Source: Ephemerocybe angulata
Taxonomy: Eukaryota > Basidiomycota > Agaricomycetes > Agaricales > Psathyrellaceae
Reading direction: 5' to 3'
DNA length: 64,000 nt
NCBI GenBank assembly: GCA_013368325.1
Contig: JAACJK010000111.1
Span: 186,001-250,000 of the forward strand
Shown here in pieces: positions 47,142-60,099 of this stretch. The notes under the pieces are model-generated. The model was not told where the DNA came from and searched no databases. It worked only from the letters and a program-made list of their open reading frames with translations. Within the stretch, counting starts at the first letter, position 1. Every line of letters starts with the position of its first letter. The translations under genes and the position numbers were made by a program.

Positions 47142-50100
47142 ATGTCGCCCAGCGGCACTGAGAGTGCCCCGATGAAGAAGCCAAGATTGAGGGGTGCTTG
47201 CGACATCTGCAGACAGAGGAAAAGTGAGTAGGCACTGCTCCACCCCTCTGCATTGCATCCGTGGCTTACTGTAACGACATAGTTAAATGTGCGACTCTCC
47301 TCCAGGCAGACGACAGGCATTTCTGACTGGAGCTCTGATTAGGCGACGCATCGAAGATGCCAGGAAACAGGTGTTCAAGGTGCATCGCGTATGGCGCTCA
47401 GTGCACCCACTTCCGCATGAGCAAGGTACGTACAGCCTACCACGCCTCAACTTGAATGGAACCAGCTTCTTACCTATCTGGGGCCAGAATAGCTTTGGGT
47501 CAGTCGATTCCAAGGTACAAACCATACTGCGCTGACATCAAGAGGGATTCAGGTCTATGGGAAGGGTGATTCCGGCGCACGTTCTCAAGACGCTAAATAC
47601 CGATGATGCAGCGATCCTCATGAGCCCCTTGCTCGACGACGTCCTCTCATCTACCTATCAGCCTCCGACAAACCATCTCCTACTTCACGAGACCATGTCC
47701 AGTCTGGCTCAGTACGCCCGGGTGCTTGAGAGCGCCCTTGGGTTTGAGAGACCAACCTCCTCCTCTCCCGGCGAGCTTGATCTCAGACAATCCTCGCAGT
47801 CGGATTCGCCTGATACCTTCTTGGATGACGCGGTCAAGAAAGAAGAAGACGATCTGGCGGCCCTTTCCGAACGATTTAGGAGGAATATCATGCTGGATTC
47901 TTTGACGATTGTCAAATCAGCTCTAGACCTCAATCTTCGTGCTCCTGAGCTTGACATGGAAGATCTCGTTAAGAACAAGCGCCCACAATACTGGACGAGA
48001 CGACCAGTAAGCATGTCGCCTTTCAACGCCCCAAACGGCCACGGCTAATGAGTGACGGTTCTATCTTAGTGGGAGATACAGCGCGAGGACGTGCATAGGC
48101 CCTATGTGTTTCCGGAGCCCCACCTTCTACGCGACCTAGTCGAGGAATACTTTGCGAACAGCAACATCATGCTCCCTCTACTGCATCGACCCACGTTTGA
48201 GCGTGGTCTGAGGAATGGGTTCCATTTCGTAAACGACGATTTTGGGGGGTGCGTCTTGGCTGTTTGTGCGATTGGCTCGCTCTACTCTAGGGATCCCAGA
48301 GTACTCCTAGAAGGGTCTGGTTCTGAGCAGAGTTGTGGGTTCAAGTACTTCTGCCAGCTACGGCTGGTCAAGGATACTTTCTTGCGGACGCCATCGCTAT
48401 ACGATCTGCAGATGCATGTGGTGCGTGCCTCATTGTCAGGCTCTTCTGCTATGACATTGCTCATCAAGAGTGACAATCCTCAGCTCGCAGCCATCTTCCT
48501 GCGCGGCAGTTCCGATAAAATGGAAAAGTGCTGGTACATCATAGGCGTGTCTTTAAGGATAGCGCAGGGCATGGGGTTCCACCGTAAACAGAAGAATGGG
48601 CCCGAGAAGATTACGGTTGAAGGCGAGCTGCGTAAACGCGTATTCTTCTGCCTCCTGCTGTGTGAGCAGTTCATTGGGATTGTCCTCGGGAGGCTTCCTA
48701 TGATCATGTCTGCTGAGTAAGTTATCCTTTTAAATATCGTATCTTACCCGAGACTGAGCTTAATCAGCTACGATGTGGATTACCCTGTTGAATGTGATGA
48801 CGAGTTCTGGGAGAACGATGACCCAGAACTGGCTTTCAAGCAACCGGCCTCTCGACCTTCCACGATCACATTCTTCAATCAAACGCTCGACCTGTTTGCT
48901 ATTTATGATGACGCACAGGAGGCCTTCGTACGTTCAGCACTCATCCACAGGTCCCAAACGAGCTGACTATTATTCAGTTCTCTGTAAGGAAGCTTCCACC
49001 ACCGAAAGGCGTCACACTCGAGGATTGGAACGAACGGTGCTTAAAGAAACTCGATTCGGCGCTTAATAAATGGGTCAACGCGATTCCTGAGCATTGTGCG
49101 TCCGTCTTTCGCCATAGTAATGATCAAATTTTGGAGATAATTAATGCCCTGCAGTGCGATGGAATCCAGATGCACCCCACTCCGTTTTCTTCGACCAGTC
49201 AGCAGCCCTCCTCTCAGGGTTCTACTGGGTACAAACTTTGATCCACCGGCCGTTCATCGCATCCAAGATCAACACACCACTGTGCTTTGCCTCGATGGCT
49301 ATCTGCACGAACGCTGCACGGGCGTACATCAGGACCATGGACATCCAATCGAAGAAGGGGATTCTTTTACCGTACTCAGGGGTGCGTCTCGGTGTCGTAT
49401 CCCACCAGGGGAATCTAAGCAAGCGCTGATTCGAAGCGTACTAGATCGGGCTCTACCTTTCGGGCGTCATTCTGCTGGTGAACATGTGGCGAGGACGACA
49501 GGCGGGGATCATCCTGGACGAACAGGGCGAGCGGGATATCGTCTACAAGTGCGTCAAAATACTGAGGACGTACGATCGCGGGTGGCATTGGCCAGGTCGT
49601 TTCAGGTAAGTAGACGAAGTCGGAGTTGACCACGGCTAGTCTCATAATCCTACGCTAATTATTCATTATCTTTCATAGTGACATATTATGCTCCCTCTTG
49701 GCATCGGATGGAAACCCAGACATCCAGGTCTCCAAACCTCCAGCCGACACCCCCACGACAGAGAACGGAGGAACGACTACTGCATCTGCTTTCCCGATGT
49801 ACGTGTCTGAGCTGAGCAGGTGGCCGTACCAAATGCCACCCCCACCCCCTTCCGCAACCAATACCCTCGCCACCGAAAATCCTATCGCTACTTTCACACA
49901 GGATTATACGACACACAGTGGCCAGTTCCCGACATCTAACCAAACGAACTTGAACCCTTACCAGACCAGTAGTCCATTTAATATTCCTGGTTTGCAGGTT
50001 AACGATCCCGCATTTACGGTCCCAGGTGAGCGAGCGGCGTTTAGGTACTGTGTCGGCGAACGTACTCACCGCCAGCGTTTATTTTCATTGAAGATACGAG

Positions 50101-50322
50101 CACGTCGATGATATTTGACCAGATGGACGCCGTCGCCGGCGTGCCTGAGGATTTCGAGTGCGTGATTATTTATTTCACTTGGGAAGGTCATACTAATGGT
50201 GTTGCAGCTGGTCGCAATGGGGGACATATCTGGCCAATGTGGAGGCGCTCGGGATGGAGACGCGGACAAATAATCTCCAGTCTGAGTCTGGGGGCGATTC
50301 CGGCGGGTTTGGATTCTATTGA
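47142..50322 (+). CDS. Zn2Cys6 fungal-specific transcription factor, paralogue 2
   Basis: ATG 47142 opens a shorter N-terminus (MSPSGTESAPMKKPRLRGAC). The same intron-split Zn2Cys6 cluster follows, with all six cysteines and the same 9-residue central spacer. The regulatory domain is retained: WTRRPWEIQREDVHRPYVFP, FGGCVLAVCAIGSLYSRDPR, RGSSDKMEKCWYIIGV and ILDEQGERDIVYKCVKIL. The C-terminal exon departs from paralogue 1: it ends SGGDSGGFGFY at TGA 50320-50322, and about 110 bp of extra sequence lies before the point equivalent to the paralogue's stop. It keeps the six-residue ERFRRN segment that paralogue 1 lost. All domain exons are open, so both regulators could be functional and share or compete for sites (inference). 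Confidence 0.85.
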
Positions 50323-50982
50323 TATCCGAAGCGAACTGGTCCCTGGAGGTGACCCTGAGACTCACATATATAGGGAAAGCGGAATTTGGACTCGATAGCC
50401 CTCCTCAGTACTGGTCTGCAGTAGAAAGGGGACAATGGATATCGACGGCTTGTAACTGATGGGCTTAGGATAGACTGGTCGCACGACAAGTCTCGCTTTG
50501 TAGACCCGAGCTCAGATGTCTTCGAATTCCTGGCGCTCTATCCAGATCCTATCATTGTAGATTCACGTACTCAGCAGCTTGGATGGATGGTTAAACTTGA
50601 GTGTACATACTTACCCTTTGCGCCCAGGCGCCCAGCAAGACCCCACCGAACAAGCGGGCAGAGGGACAGGCACGCCTATGATCTGCCTGAGTGTGGCTCA
50701 TCCGCTCCATATCCGATGGTGAAGAGATTATCCATGACCCCGGCACAGACCCACTGCCCTAAGTGATTGAAACATGCACAACGATACCGACATTAGACGG
50801 GCGCTAAGTTCATGGCCATTGTCGATTTGGGGTTAGGGGTTATCGGAATACGAAATCGGGATCCAATTCGGGATACTGATTCGCACCAGCCAAGCCTGCT
50901 GGACTCAACCAGCACTCCCCGATTCAAACCGCCTTCACCATAAACGCTCCTTCTTCAATATCGAGGCAATATCAAGGGCATC
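50323..50982. other. Intergenic; end of the right duplication copy and MYND2 promoter
   Basis: Duplicated sequence continues to about 50885. The last 90 bp before ATG 50983 are shared with the MYND2 relic on the minus strand at 27669-27770. Confidence 0.6.
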
Positions 50983-53219
50983 ATGGTCAAACGTAAAGCG
51001 AATAAAGTTTCAAGCATTCCAAAAGAAGTACGCCCATCCAGAACTGACCTGTGTCGTCGCTGAGACGTGTGACTTTCAGGCAGGCTTGCAAGAAAGAATT
51101 GAATCTCCAGATGAGATTTTGAAGATGTACATGATGCTTACTGTGGATAATTGCTCCACTAGTACCGTCAGAACCGTCTTGAAGCACCTTCAACCGGATC
51201 TCGTGCCGAACATCGCTCTAGGGGAGCATACACAGTTCCCATACACCGCCAACGGCAACTGCGCTGCGATATGCATCCATATGCTATCTACGATCCTGGA
51301 TTCTTGCCAAAATAGGAAGAAGCTTAAGGAAGAAACCCTTGAACTTATGACGGAGGATACCATCGAAGGAATCTGCATGTGGATAAAGTTCTGCCTCCAC
51401 TTTGGACTGGCTGTGCCGGGGCTCAAAGCACCAGCACCAGATCTCCGACGGGCGTACCTCTTTCATGCTCAGCTCCTCCGTAGCCTTTTTGACTCGGCCC
51501 CGAAGATCAGCGCTCAACTTCTCGTTTCGTCGACCTTCCTCGACTTAGTTATCCAGATTTGGATGGCAGAAAGCGAGACTGGCGAAGTCTTTATTTTGCT
51601 TGAGGGCACTAAACCGGAACCCTGCCCTATCGCATCTCTCCTGCTCAAGGTGGCCAACTTTCCGATGGGCCCGTCTATGTTGACCCATCGCATCATAGCT
51701 CGCTCTCCTTCTTTCGCCAGTGCTTTCGCTGAGCAGTCCTTTCAGCGTGGGTACCAGCTGGTGGAAGAGGCACAGACCGTGGGCCAACTTGCAAATGCAG
51801 CCTTCTGTCTCGAACGGCAGATGTCGACAATGGTCGCCCTTCTCTCCCACTCATCACAACTTCACCAGGTCTTTACATCGGAACAATACATCAAGGAGTA
51901 TGCCATGAACATCCATTCCTTATTCGAGAAGGTACCCTTGGCACTTCAAACGAACAGCAAGTTTATCCGGTTATTCTTTATGCTGGCCGAAACTCTCTTT
52001 TTACTTCTCATTGATGATAAATCTCGAGTCGTTCACAACTATCGAGACATCCTTTCCGAACAATTATTACAACACATATATCGCCTTCTACCCGAAATCC
52101 CGAGCACGGATATGGTCTCAACCAAAATCGCGGCGTACTTGCTTAAAGTCATCGGCATCTATATTGTCTACCCCTGCGTCTTTAACGCAGCCATGGAGGG
52201 GGACATTTCGGAGGAGACTATGGATCGTCTGAAAAGATTGGAAGTTCCGAGCCTAAAAGACCCCTGGGAGGAGCTTTCTGGCTTGATTTTTGAGCTATTT
52301 CAGGCAATCGGTAGACTCGAAGTCGATAGCAAGACGGGCGGCAGCAGCAATATTTGCGATAATCTCCTGGTGAGTGGCTGGACGGTACCATTGCATCGCA
52401 TAGTCCTAGAAATCACTCTGAACTTACTACTCTCAGTGTGCACGAAAGGAAGAGAGTGGTCTTAAATTCAAGCAGTGTTCGAAATGCTCTTCGGTGATTT
52501 ATTGTTCCTCCGCATGCCAGAGAATCGACTGGGACAAATTCCATCGTGACGAGTGCGAAAGAGCCCGCTTGGAGCATGACCGTAGGTGTTACCAACCTTA
52601 CCTTGCCAAATTTGTTTCACCAATGACCATGTATCCTTGCTAGGCCATAAAGCTAGCCAAACGGTGTACAGCCAAGATACACGGATTTTTCACACTGCCT
52701 ACCTCGAGTCGCTCTATAATCGCCGTGGCGTGAGTGCCATGGCTAATAACTACAAGAACGATTGCCCTGGTCTGGAGGCCTACCAGGTTCTTTGTATCAT
52801 AAACTGCTCAACAGTAAGGCCCGTAACGGCGTGCAGTCCTTTGGTGCTTGACAGCAAGCAGAGGCTCGACATCGGTACAGACACGGCGCTGTTAGCAGAG
52901 TCGGAGGCACAGCTACAATGGGACCGCGAGGTTTGCGGAGAGGACATTTCCTTCCCGCAAACCTACCTCAAGCCGAGGTTCTCTCAGATGGTCGACGATT
53001 GTCTGTCGGGGACGCCCGAAGAGATGAGGCTAGTGGAGGGGATCTTTCCACTAGGCAACGCGTTTGGAGTGTATCTATTGGTCAAACTGAAGAAGGTTAA
53101 CCAGGAGTGGAAAGCGGCATCCAGCATTGCGCGTTATAGGTGAGTTCCATATCTACCATGAGGGCTTCAAGTTTTCGCTGATTGGTAACTTGCGTAGTCT
53201 GGTCAATTATGCCTACTAG
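50983..53219 (+). CDS. MYND zinc-finger protein, paralogue 2
   Basis: Five exons: 50983-51027, 51080-52369, 52437-52581, 52644-53139 and 53198-53219. They sum to 666 codons with consistent phases. The first exon is MVKRKANKVSSIPKE, spliced to AGLQERIESPDEILKMYM. The large helical exon 2 (430 codons) ends ICDNLL, and the next exon begins C and gives the MYND finger (KQCSKCSSVIYCSSACQ, FHRDEC). The C-terminal domain has YSQDTRIFHTAYLESLYNRR and FPQTYLKPRFSQMVDD. The exon layout is the same as in the other three MYND genes, but exon 2 is the most diverged. Its first third is duplicated as the relic at 27.3-27.8 kb. Confidence 0.85.
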
Positions 53220-53969
53220 CTTCACAGACCATCTATGTTCACGCTGTGTATGTGAAGGTGTATTCAAGTTGTGTCCAATGGTCGACAGGGATGGCCGTGC
53301 CATACGGCCCATACAAATGCATTCCTTCTTACCCGACGCCTGTAACGAGCAGTTATTAGAGGGGCTTACCGGAAACTTGGAGACTCCAACTCCACCACCT
53401 TCACCAGAGACATTCAATCTAAAGGAAAGGAAGTGATACACAACCGTGGAACGTCGGTCTCGTACTTAAAACATTCAAGGTACAGAGAGCTGCGCTAACG
53501 ATGCCCCTTGTACCCCACGTAAGACATACTTAAGTTAACTTGCATGGGAGCCAACATGGAAGCACTAGAGAAAGCGTATCCGCTCCCCTTCCGAGCGCTT
53601 GGCACCCAGCTCAGCTTCTGCGCATCGTTTCAATGAACAGGCATTATGCGGATGTGAACACCTACAGCAAATAGTTGGGCGCTAAACACGATGTGTCGGA
53701 ACCTCATGCTTCTCGTTTCCGCGGAGAACAGGGAGAGACAATTTGAAAAGGATGTACAGAATGGTTATACCTACATACAGAGATCTGGGAAGGAAAGGGA
53801 AAGGAGCAGAAGACCTTCGATTGCGAAAGGACAGAAATGGATGGAGATGGAGTACAAATACAAGGCACTGGACATAACAATGAAATTCAAGCTTGAACCT
53901 TCTATGAGTCCTGGTAGAAGACAAGTCTCGCTGGGCTCCTCTTCTCAATGCCCTGAAGTGTAGAAAGCA
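53220..53969. other. Intergenic between convergent genes
   Basis: MYND2 and the Hsp70 gene converge here. A 90-codon plus-strand open frame at 53691-53963 has a lysine/arginine-rich composition and no family resemblance; I do not call it a gene. Confidence 0.4.
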
Positions 53970-56323
53970 TCAATCAGTAGGCGCAATGGAAAAATCAGGC
54001 GGAAGACGACCTACGTTCTCAGTCCAAAGCATCTGCGCCTTTAGCTCCGCACTGTTGAACTTGAGCACAACCCAGTACTTGACGGTGTAGAAGGATCCCC
54101 CGCCATTCTTCCGTTGCTCGGGGACGAGAGGGAGGTGCGACAGGTCAACTTCAATTGAGCAGAGCTTCTTGAAGTTCACTAATAAAGGTAGCGTTAGCAC
54201 AAAGTTCCGTCTCGATAGGTGAGCAACCCATTCGAAGATGGAACGCAAGAAAGGAGGAACACGAGAAAGGAGGAACGCAAGAAAGGAGAAACGCACTCGG
54301 ATCCATGTCATAGAACTTGGGGTTATCCAAGCTTCCCTGATAGCAATGCACGTCAAAGGCGACAGCCGCAAGCTGGGCCTTATCATCCACTTCACGCCAA
54401 AGGTTGATCTTGACCTCGTTATCGTCGCTCACGCGAGTTCCCTGAAATAGGGTTTAGAATCAGCTATAGAAAAAGCCGTAGGCAGAGGGAGACGCACTTT
54501 AGCTAACATAACAGCAAATCCACATGGTATGAGCCGCCTTCCGCTCATTCGTGTAAGCATGCTGCCCCTTCTCGCAATATGCATCGGGTCCGACGGGTTA
54601 TACTCGACGTTCTGGAGCGTTCCATAGCTGAACTTGGCGATGCGAGCTTGGACGACGGAGGATAGATGGAAAGAGACCGCGCCATCGGAGACAGCTTTAT
54701 TCCTACATAAATGGTCAGCGAACCATGGGGAGCTCGAGAGGAGGTGGAACATACACGTATAGCTCTGGCCTTACGACCTTCAGTCCCTGACTGCCCAACT
54801 CCTTCTGCAGCTCCTTGAACAACCAATCGCTCGCTCCAAATCCACCCACCAGGACGACGTGTGTAATATGATGGGTCCCCATCCTGATCCCTTCCTCCAC
54901 CGTACTCACGATGCTCTTGATACTCGGCTCGAAAAACTTGGCGACGTCCTCGCCCGCGAGCTTCAGCTGGCCGAACCGGATACCGACCTCCTCGTCCTTG
55001 TCGCGCGTGCTCCCAAACTTGACGTACTGCGTCATCTTATCGTCGCTGAAGCGGATCTTGGTAGTCTTATCGAAACAGCGGATGATATGATCGAGGTCAT
55101 CGATGTAGTCCGATTCTTTGAGGAGCTCTGCGGAGGGATGTCCATAAGGGTGGGCGGGGTTAAAAGGGGGGAGGACGAACCTTGGATGAAGAGCCGTGCA
55201 TGGATGCTCACGAAGATCGAGCCGTAGAAGTGGCCTACGCGGACGATAAGTATGATACACTAGTGACCGAAAAGCGCACTCACACTTGGGCGCACTGATC
55301 TCCTCGAACTTGACACCCCCGACGGGCTTCTGGTACGTGCTAATATCGATGGTGCCTCCTCCCGCATCGACGATCACAACGCCCTCTCCTCTCTGCAGGG
55401 CCGTTAGCCAGTGTTCGTGATGTAAGAGCGCGACTGACCTCCATCGTGCCTTCAGGTAGCCCATGTTTGAGCGCGAACCACAAACTGGCCTCGCCCTCGC
55501 TGATGAAATGGACCTTCCCTCCTCCAGCGTCGCCCCCCTTCACGAGCCCGGCGAGGACGACCGCCTCTCGGATTTGCGCCTGCTGCCACCCCTCCCATCC
55601 ATTCGGGTGGCTCAGCACAAACTCCTTGTCGTCTTCGGCGAAACTTGCCCATAGGTCGGCCCCATTCGCGTGGGTGTCTTTGATGTACGCTTGCGCGCAG
55701 GTGTATAGGTACGACAGGTAGTCGGCGAAGACCTGAAGAAGGGTGAGTATTGGGGCGCACATTCAATGTGGGTCCACGGACCTGGATGATAGTCTTGCCC
55801 GGGGGCAAGGGCGGGATCTTCTGTGTGATGGAGAGGGTAGAGTTGTCCTTTGGCCGGATATGTAGCTTGAACCTGTTCATCGCACTGAATATCGGTACTT
55901 TATCTTTGAAATGGTCGAGAGCCGCACCATTCGGCTTTCACCCAGCCTTCCTCCTCAGCTTGCTCGAAGATACCCTCCTGCAGGGCCTCGGCGCCCACGG
56001 CCTTCACGTTCCCTTCTCCATCGTAGTAGAGAACGGTTGGAATCTTCGATGCTCCAGAAACCTGTTCGTGCGCCGGAAACCTAGTAATTGGTGTTAATTA
56101 CGTGCTAATGGTTGCAAGGATGAATACGACCGCTTACCTCGTTACACCCTTGATTTCAGGTACAGAACCTGGGTCAAGTACGCTGCTCGGAATCAGTTGC
56201 AATCGACCTTCATCTGTTTGCGCGAACGTACCAGTAGGATACTCCGCTGAAAGTCGTGCCGACGTCGAACGCAAGCACCAGCTTTCGCCGCAGGCCGCGG
56301 TAGGGTGGTAAGTCCATGGCCAT
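53970..56323 (-). CDS. Hsp70-family (HSPA12-like) ATPase
   Basis: Multi-exon minus-strand gene from ATG 56323 (or the second ATG, 56317: MDLPPYRGLRRKLVLAFD) to a stop at 53970. All three actin/Hsp70 nucleotide motifs are present: phosphate 1 DVGTTFSGVSY, phosphate 2 VVIVDAGGGTIDIS and the adenosine motif VVLVGGFGASDWLFKEL. Other conserved segments are KAVGAEALQEGIF, LSYLYTCAQAYIKDTH, HFISEGEASLWFALKHG and FGQLKLAGEDVAKFFEP. The C-terminal half (SSVVQARIAKFSYG, RRLIPCGFAVMLAK, YWVVLKFNSAELKAQMLW) has no EEVD-like tail. This fits the cytosolic HSPA12-type family expanded in mushrooms; client and co-chaperones are unknown. It lies head-to-head with MYND3, 1.1 kb apart. Every exon is open. Confidence 0.8.
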
Positions 56324-56999
56324 CAGCTAGCTTCGGTTCCGGGTATCTCTTGGGGTAGACAAAAGTACTGTTGGGAAGAGAATCGACCTTGATTTTCACA
56401 ATGATAACGAGTAGTAGCTTCACAGCAATCCACTGTGGCACCGTCCGCGTTGGTCCAGACAACCGTAGTGGTTGGTTGCAAAGCTGTGGTGGTGGGAGGA
56501 GAGAGACAAGGATAAAGCCTCGAGATCGATCGATATCACAGGTTGGTCCTTGTGTCACGGTGACCACGAACAAGGTGCTGCGGGCCTGCCGTTTAGCGCC
56601 CAAATCGAATTGACACGAGGCAAGCTGTGCAACGGTGATGGAACGGCAGCAACGGTGATGCCGGACGGAGAGAGTAGTCGATAGGGGACAGAGGACTCGG
56701 ATTCAAAAGATTTAAATCTGTTCTATACTTTCAGTTCGTCTGAGAAGGGGGTGTGAATCCCACTGAGCGCAGCAAAGGTGCGCTTGAGTCCCATCAGTCA
56801 TGTTCGATATTAAGCGCCGAAGTCGGAAGCCGACTCTTGATACTCTGAACTCCCTCATCGCAGTCCAAGGGGATTCTCCCGGTTGACATCGCAGGGGTAC
56901 TTAGAAGGCGGCAGAGTACCACCATCAACGCACCATTTGTAATCGCTCTTCTTAGGCGCCTACGTATTTGAATAATTGGCGCCAGGTTTCCGCAGAGAT
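56324..56999. other. Intergenic upstream of Hsp70
   Basis: No exon supported. An equivalent TTTAGCGCCCAAA word occurs here near 56591 and again upstream of the Hsp70 pseudogene near 62152. Confidence 0.4.
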
Positions 57000-57220
57000 C
57001 TCATCAACCATGTATACCCTCCTGAAGGACCTCGGCGCCGACGGCCTCCAAGGGGCCTGGTTCCAGTCCACTGCGCAATACAGAATATTAGCTGAGATCA
57101 ATTTTACTCACATCTGCAAACCCACCAGTGGGAAGTACTGCTCGATGTCGTCCCGATGTCGAACGCGAGCACCTGTTTCCGTCACTGACCTTGGTAGGGC
57201 TGAAAGTCCAGTATCATCCG
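57000..57220 (-). pseudogene. Relic of the 5' end of another Hsp70 gene
   Basis: Two short blocks match the start of the Hsp70 gene on the same strand. ATACCCTCCTGAAGGACCTC at about 57013 matches about 55970 (the EALQEGI region). The block from about 57124 to 57212 (ACCAGTGGG ... GATGTCGAACGCGAGCACC ... AAAGTCC) matches 56230-56315, the first exon around the phosphate-1 motif. The rest is lost. It lies about 240 bp upstream of MYND3, the side where Hsp70 genes sit in the other modules. Confidence 0.65.
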
Positions 57221-57451
57221 TTAAACTATGGAGTGTGTATGAAGCACAGACCAGGGTACATCAGTCTTTGCCTTGAGAACCGTTTAGCGCTGGAGGAAAC
57301 CTTGCATGATCATTGGAGAGCAGCGCTTTGAGGGCAAACCCGGCCATTGCCGAATCCTGCCGTTCCGTTTCGCTCTCAGCTAGCTCTCAGTTGATGCTCT
57401 GCCGAATCGGAATCGGCTTTCTTCACTGAACCACATGGTTCCGAAATTGCG

Positions 57452-59567
57452 ATGCGACGAGGGACTAGAGGAAGAATAGATGCAGTTACTCCAGAGGTAA
57501 GTGGATGACTGAAAGTATGTTGACGCACTGATTGAAGGGGTTGAAAGCTTCTACAGCTGGCGTCTGCTGGATCTATTCCAGATATCATCCTCCTAGCAGC
57601 TAGAATCCGGGGTGGAAAATGCTCTCTCGAAGTCTTGAATGTGGCATTCAAGTTCCTGCGCCCAGAGCTCGTTCCTACAGTCGACCGCAGTCGGAGTGAC
57701 TTTCGGCAGCCAATAGATCGAGCTATAAACTGTCTGGCCATCCTAGACAATGCATGTCAACAGGCAGCATCAGACTCCCTCATCAAGGCAGGACTCGTCG
57801 ACCATCTTATCGAGAATGTGGATGGGATATGCTGCTGGATCAACTTCTGTCTATTGATCCCTGAATTCGTCCCCACCTGGAAGAATGACGTCCTGGGCGC
57901 CTACAACCGTAATTCTGCGATGATGGACGTCTTTCTCAACATGGACGACCGCGTGTACGATGCATACATCTCCTCGACCGGATGTATCGATCTTGTCCTA
58001 CGGGTGTGGTTTCGGGAAGATGAAAATCGAGAACTACTGCTCGACCTCGAAACTCGCTCAATCCTACAGCTACTTTACACGATCGTCAAGAAGAAAAGGG
58101 GGCTCGAGATACTCGTTAAGCGCATCGTCGAGAAGCGGATTGCTGGGCGGCTGGCGCTGAGTGTCGTCCGAAGGGCACGTCGAGTCAGTGAGGCTTCATC
58201 TTTGGCTACCAAGCCGATCCCTGCGATCAGTTGCATCCAAATCCTCATCGCGACTGCCTGTAGTCTCGTGGAATGCGAAAACGAGGTTATCTGCAAGGCT
58301 TTTGGGAGCGCCCATGCCACGCGGGAGCTGTGTGCTTCTCTGAACACGCTCACGACCACCGTTCAGAAAGGCCACGCGGAACTGCTTCACACACTCGTCC
58401 CCAGCTTCCATCACCTCTTCGCCACAACGATGAAAGCCAGGATCTACGTCGTGGATAACTGGGTTGACATCGTCGAGGGAGGGGTCATTCCCCTCCTCGC
58501 CCATTTACTTCCAAGCGTGCGCAGTGACGACGATGTCGTGCTCGGATTTTCGATGGCATCCATTAGTACCCTCACCACTGGCGTCATATGTCACCCACGA
58601 GTGATTAAACGGCACCTCGCCTGGTACCCCTCTGGCGATGTTCCGGATCTTATACAAGGTCCATCTGCAATAACTGCATATTGGAAGGAACGCTGGATGC
58701 AAACGACGCCATTCATCATATCTTACCTGAAAAGAGATGGTACAGTGGTAACGATTTGTGATAATCATGCGGTGAGTACATGCATACGATCATGTCTGCG
58801 GTGAGTGTGGGGCTGACTGATATTTTTAGTGTTCACGCCGTATGAGTAAGGACGAACCGGCGCAAAACAATCCGTCGAGACAGTGCGCAAGTTGTTCGTC
58901 GGTTGTGTATTGCTCAACAGAATGCCAAGAAGATGACTGGAAGATGTTCCACAGCCGCGAATGTAGGCAAGCAGGGAACAATCATACTGGTACGAGCCAT
59001 CCCTGTATCGCCTCCTCTTTCGACACTTATGCAACCTGAATATTAGCCCGTCGACCCTTGCACACGTGGTACAGTCATTCTGACCGGCAATTCCACTTAA
59101 CATTTGCTGCATATATTGTAACGAGCCTCAGCGCCCAGGGTCATCTTCCAGATTCCAGTGGAAATCCCGGTAATCTGCTTATAAACCTGGACGGCAGCAA
59201 AGGAAAGATGATAATCGGGTCCATCGATATTCGGTCAGTACAATCCGAGGCCCTTTGGTCGAAGAGGGAAAACACTGCATACTCCCAGGAGTACCTGAAG
59301 GCTCGGTATGCGTCACTGATAAACCAATTCAATCAGCCTCAAGGTGGAAAAGACACTCGCCTCGTCTCGTTCGCCGTCCGCTTTGGGGCGCATGAGATCA
59401 TAGACATGATGGTGCTCCTTGAGCGGGTCGGTGAAGCTTATCAGGCCGTATACTCGGTCATGAGACATGGGTGAGCTCAACTAACCGCCTATTCTGTCGA
59501 TGACTGAGCTCATTGACCTGCTAGATACGACTCGGAGTATGACTCTTTGCCTCCTGATGAGGCATAA
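57452..59567 (+). CDS. MYND zinc-finger protein, paralogue 3
   Basis: Five exons: 57452-57496, 57557-58771, 58830-58989, 59047-59470 and 59525-59567. They sum to 629 codons with consistent phases. The first exon MRRGTRGRIDAVTPE has the same length and ending as in MYND4. Exon 2 contains SIPDIILLAARIRGG, LIENVDGICCWINF and LVLRVWFREDENRELLLDL, and ends VTICDNHA. The MYND finger follows: C-SRRM, QCASCSSVVYCSTECQ, FHSREC. The C-terminal domain has ARRPLHTWYSHSDRQFHL, AYSQEYLKARYASLINQF and YSVMRHG. The final exon is short and acidic (YDSEYDSLPPDEA). The start was chosen from the shared first-exon pattern. Confidence 0.85.
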
Positions 59568-60099
59568 CAATTTCAGATATTGTTGAGCAAAGCGTTGTGC
59601 AAGACTGCTGTCGGCCTCGGCCCGTCTTTCATATAATATGGTATAGCGCGGGAAATGACTTCGAATGAAATACTATAGGTGCAGGCTGATGTGACCCCCA
59701 TAGTACAATCGCCATAAATAAGGTCTCGTCCATAGCCTGGGCCCTGTATAGTATAGACTGTTAGCCTGCATCGCTGCTGTGATAGAAGGTGTGCTATATG
59801 CACTGGTATGGTTTAGAGGCGACGGAGGCAACGGGAGGCATATATGAGATCAAGTCTGGGTGACGATTTCGGACTAAGCGCTGGGCGCCATACTTGCGAA
59901 TATCAGTACTATGTGATATTAATCGGGTTAGATGACACGTCCAGCACGGGTGGATAACGCTATAACCATTGGCCACGCCAGGATGTGGACTAAAGTCAAG
60001 AGCTTCATTCTCGTTGTACTGATCTAAATTGCGGTCCTGCCCACGGAGGGAAGCGTTCCCTCTGATTCAAGACTCAAACTTGAGCCAGCAGCGGTATAT
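59568..60099. other. Intergenic, no gene seen
   Basis: Non-coding by inspection, between the end of MYND3 and the DUF6533 relic. Confidence 0.4.

Larger units (their letters stand above)
45430..50885 (+). repeat. Segmental duplication, right copy
   Basis: Homologous to 33890-40985. It carries the second Zn2Cys6 gene. Compared with the left copy it lacks the 2.6-kb block holding MYND1 and has gained the 813-bp TIR element at 45517. Confidence 0.85.

Noticed and set aside
53691..53963. 90-codon plus-strand frame downstream of Hsp70
   Set aside because: Biased Lys/Arg/Glu composition, no relatives among the duplicated segments, and antisense to the likely 3' UTR of Hsp70.
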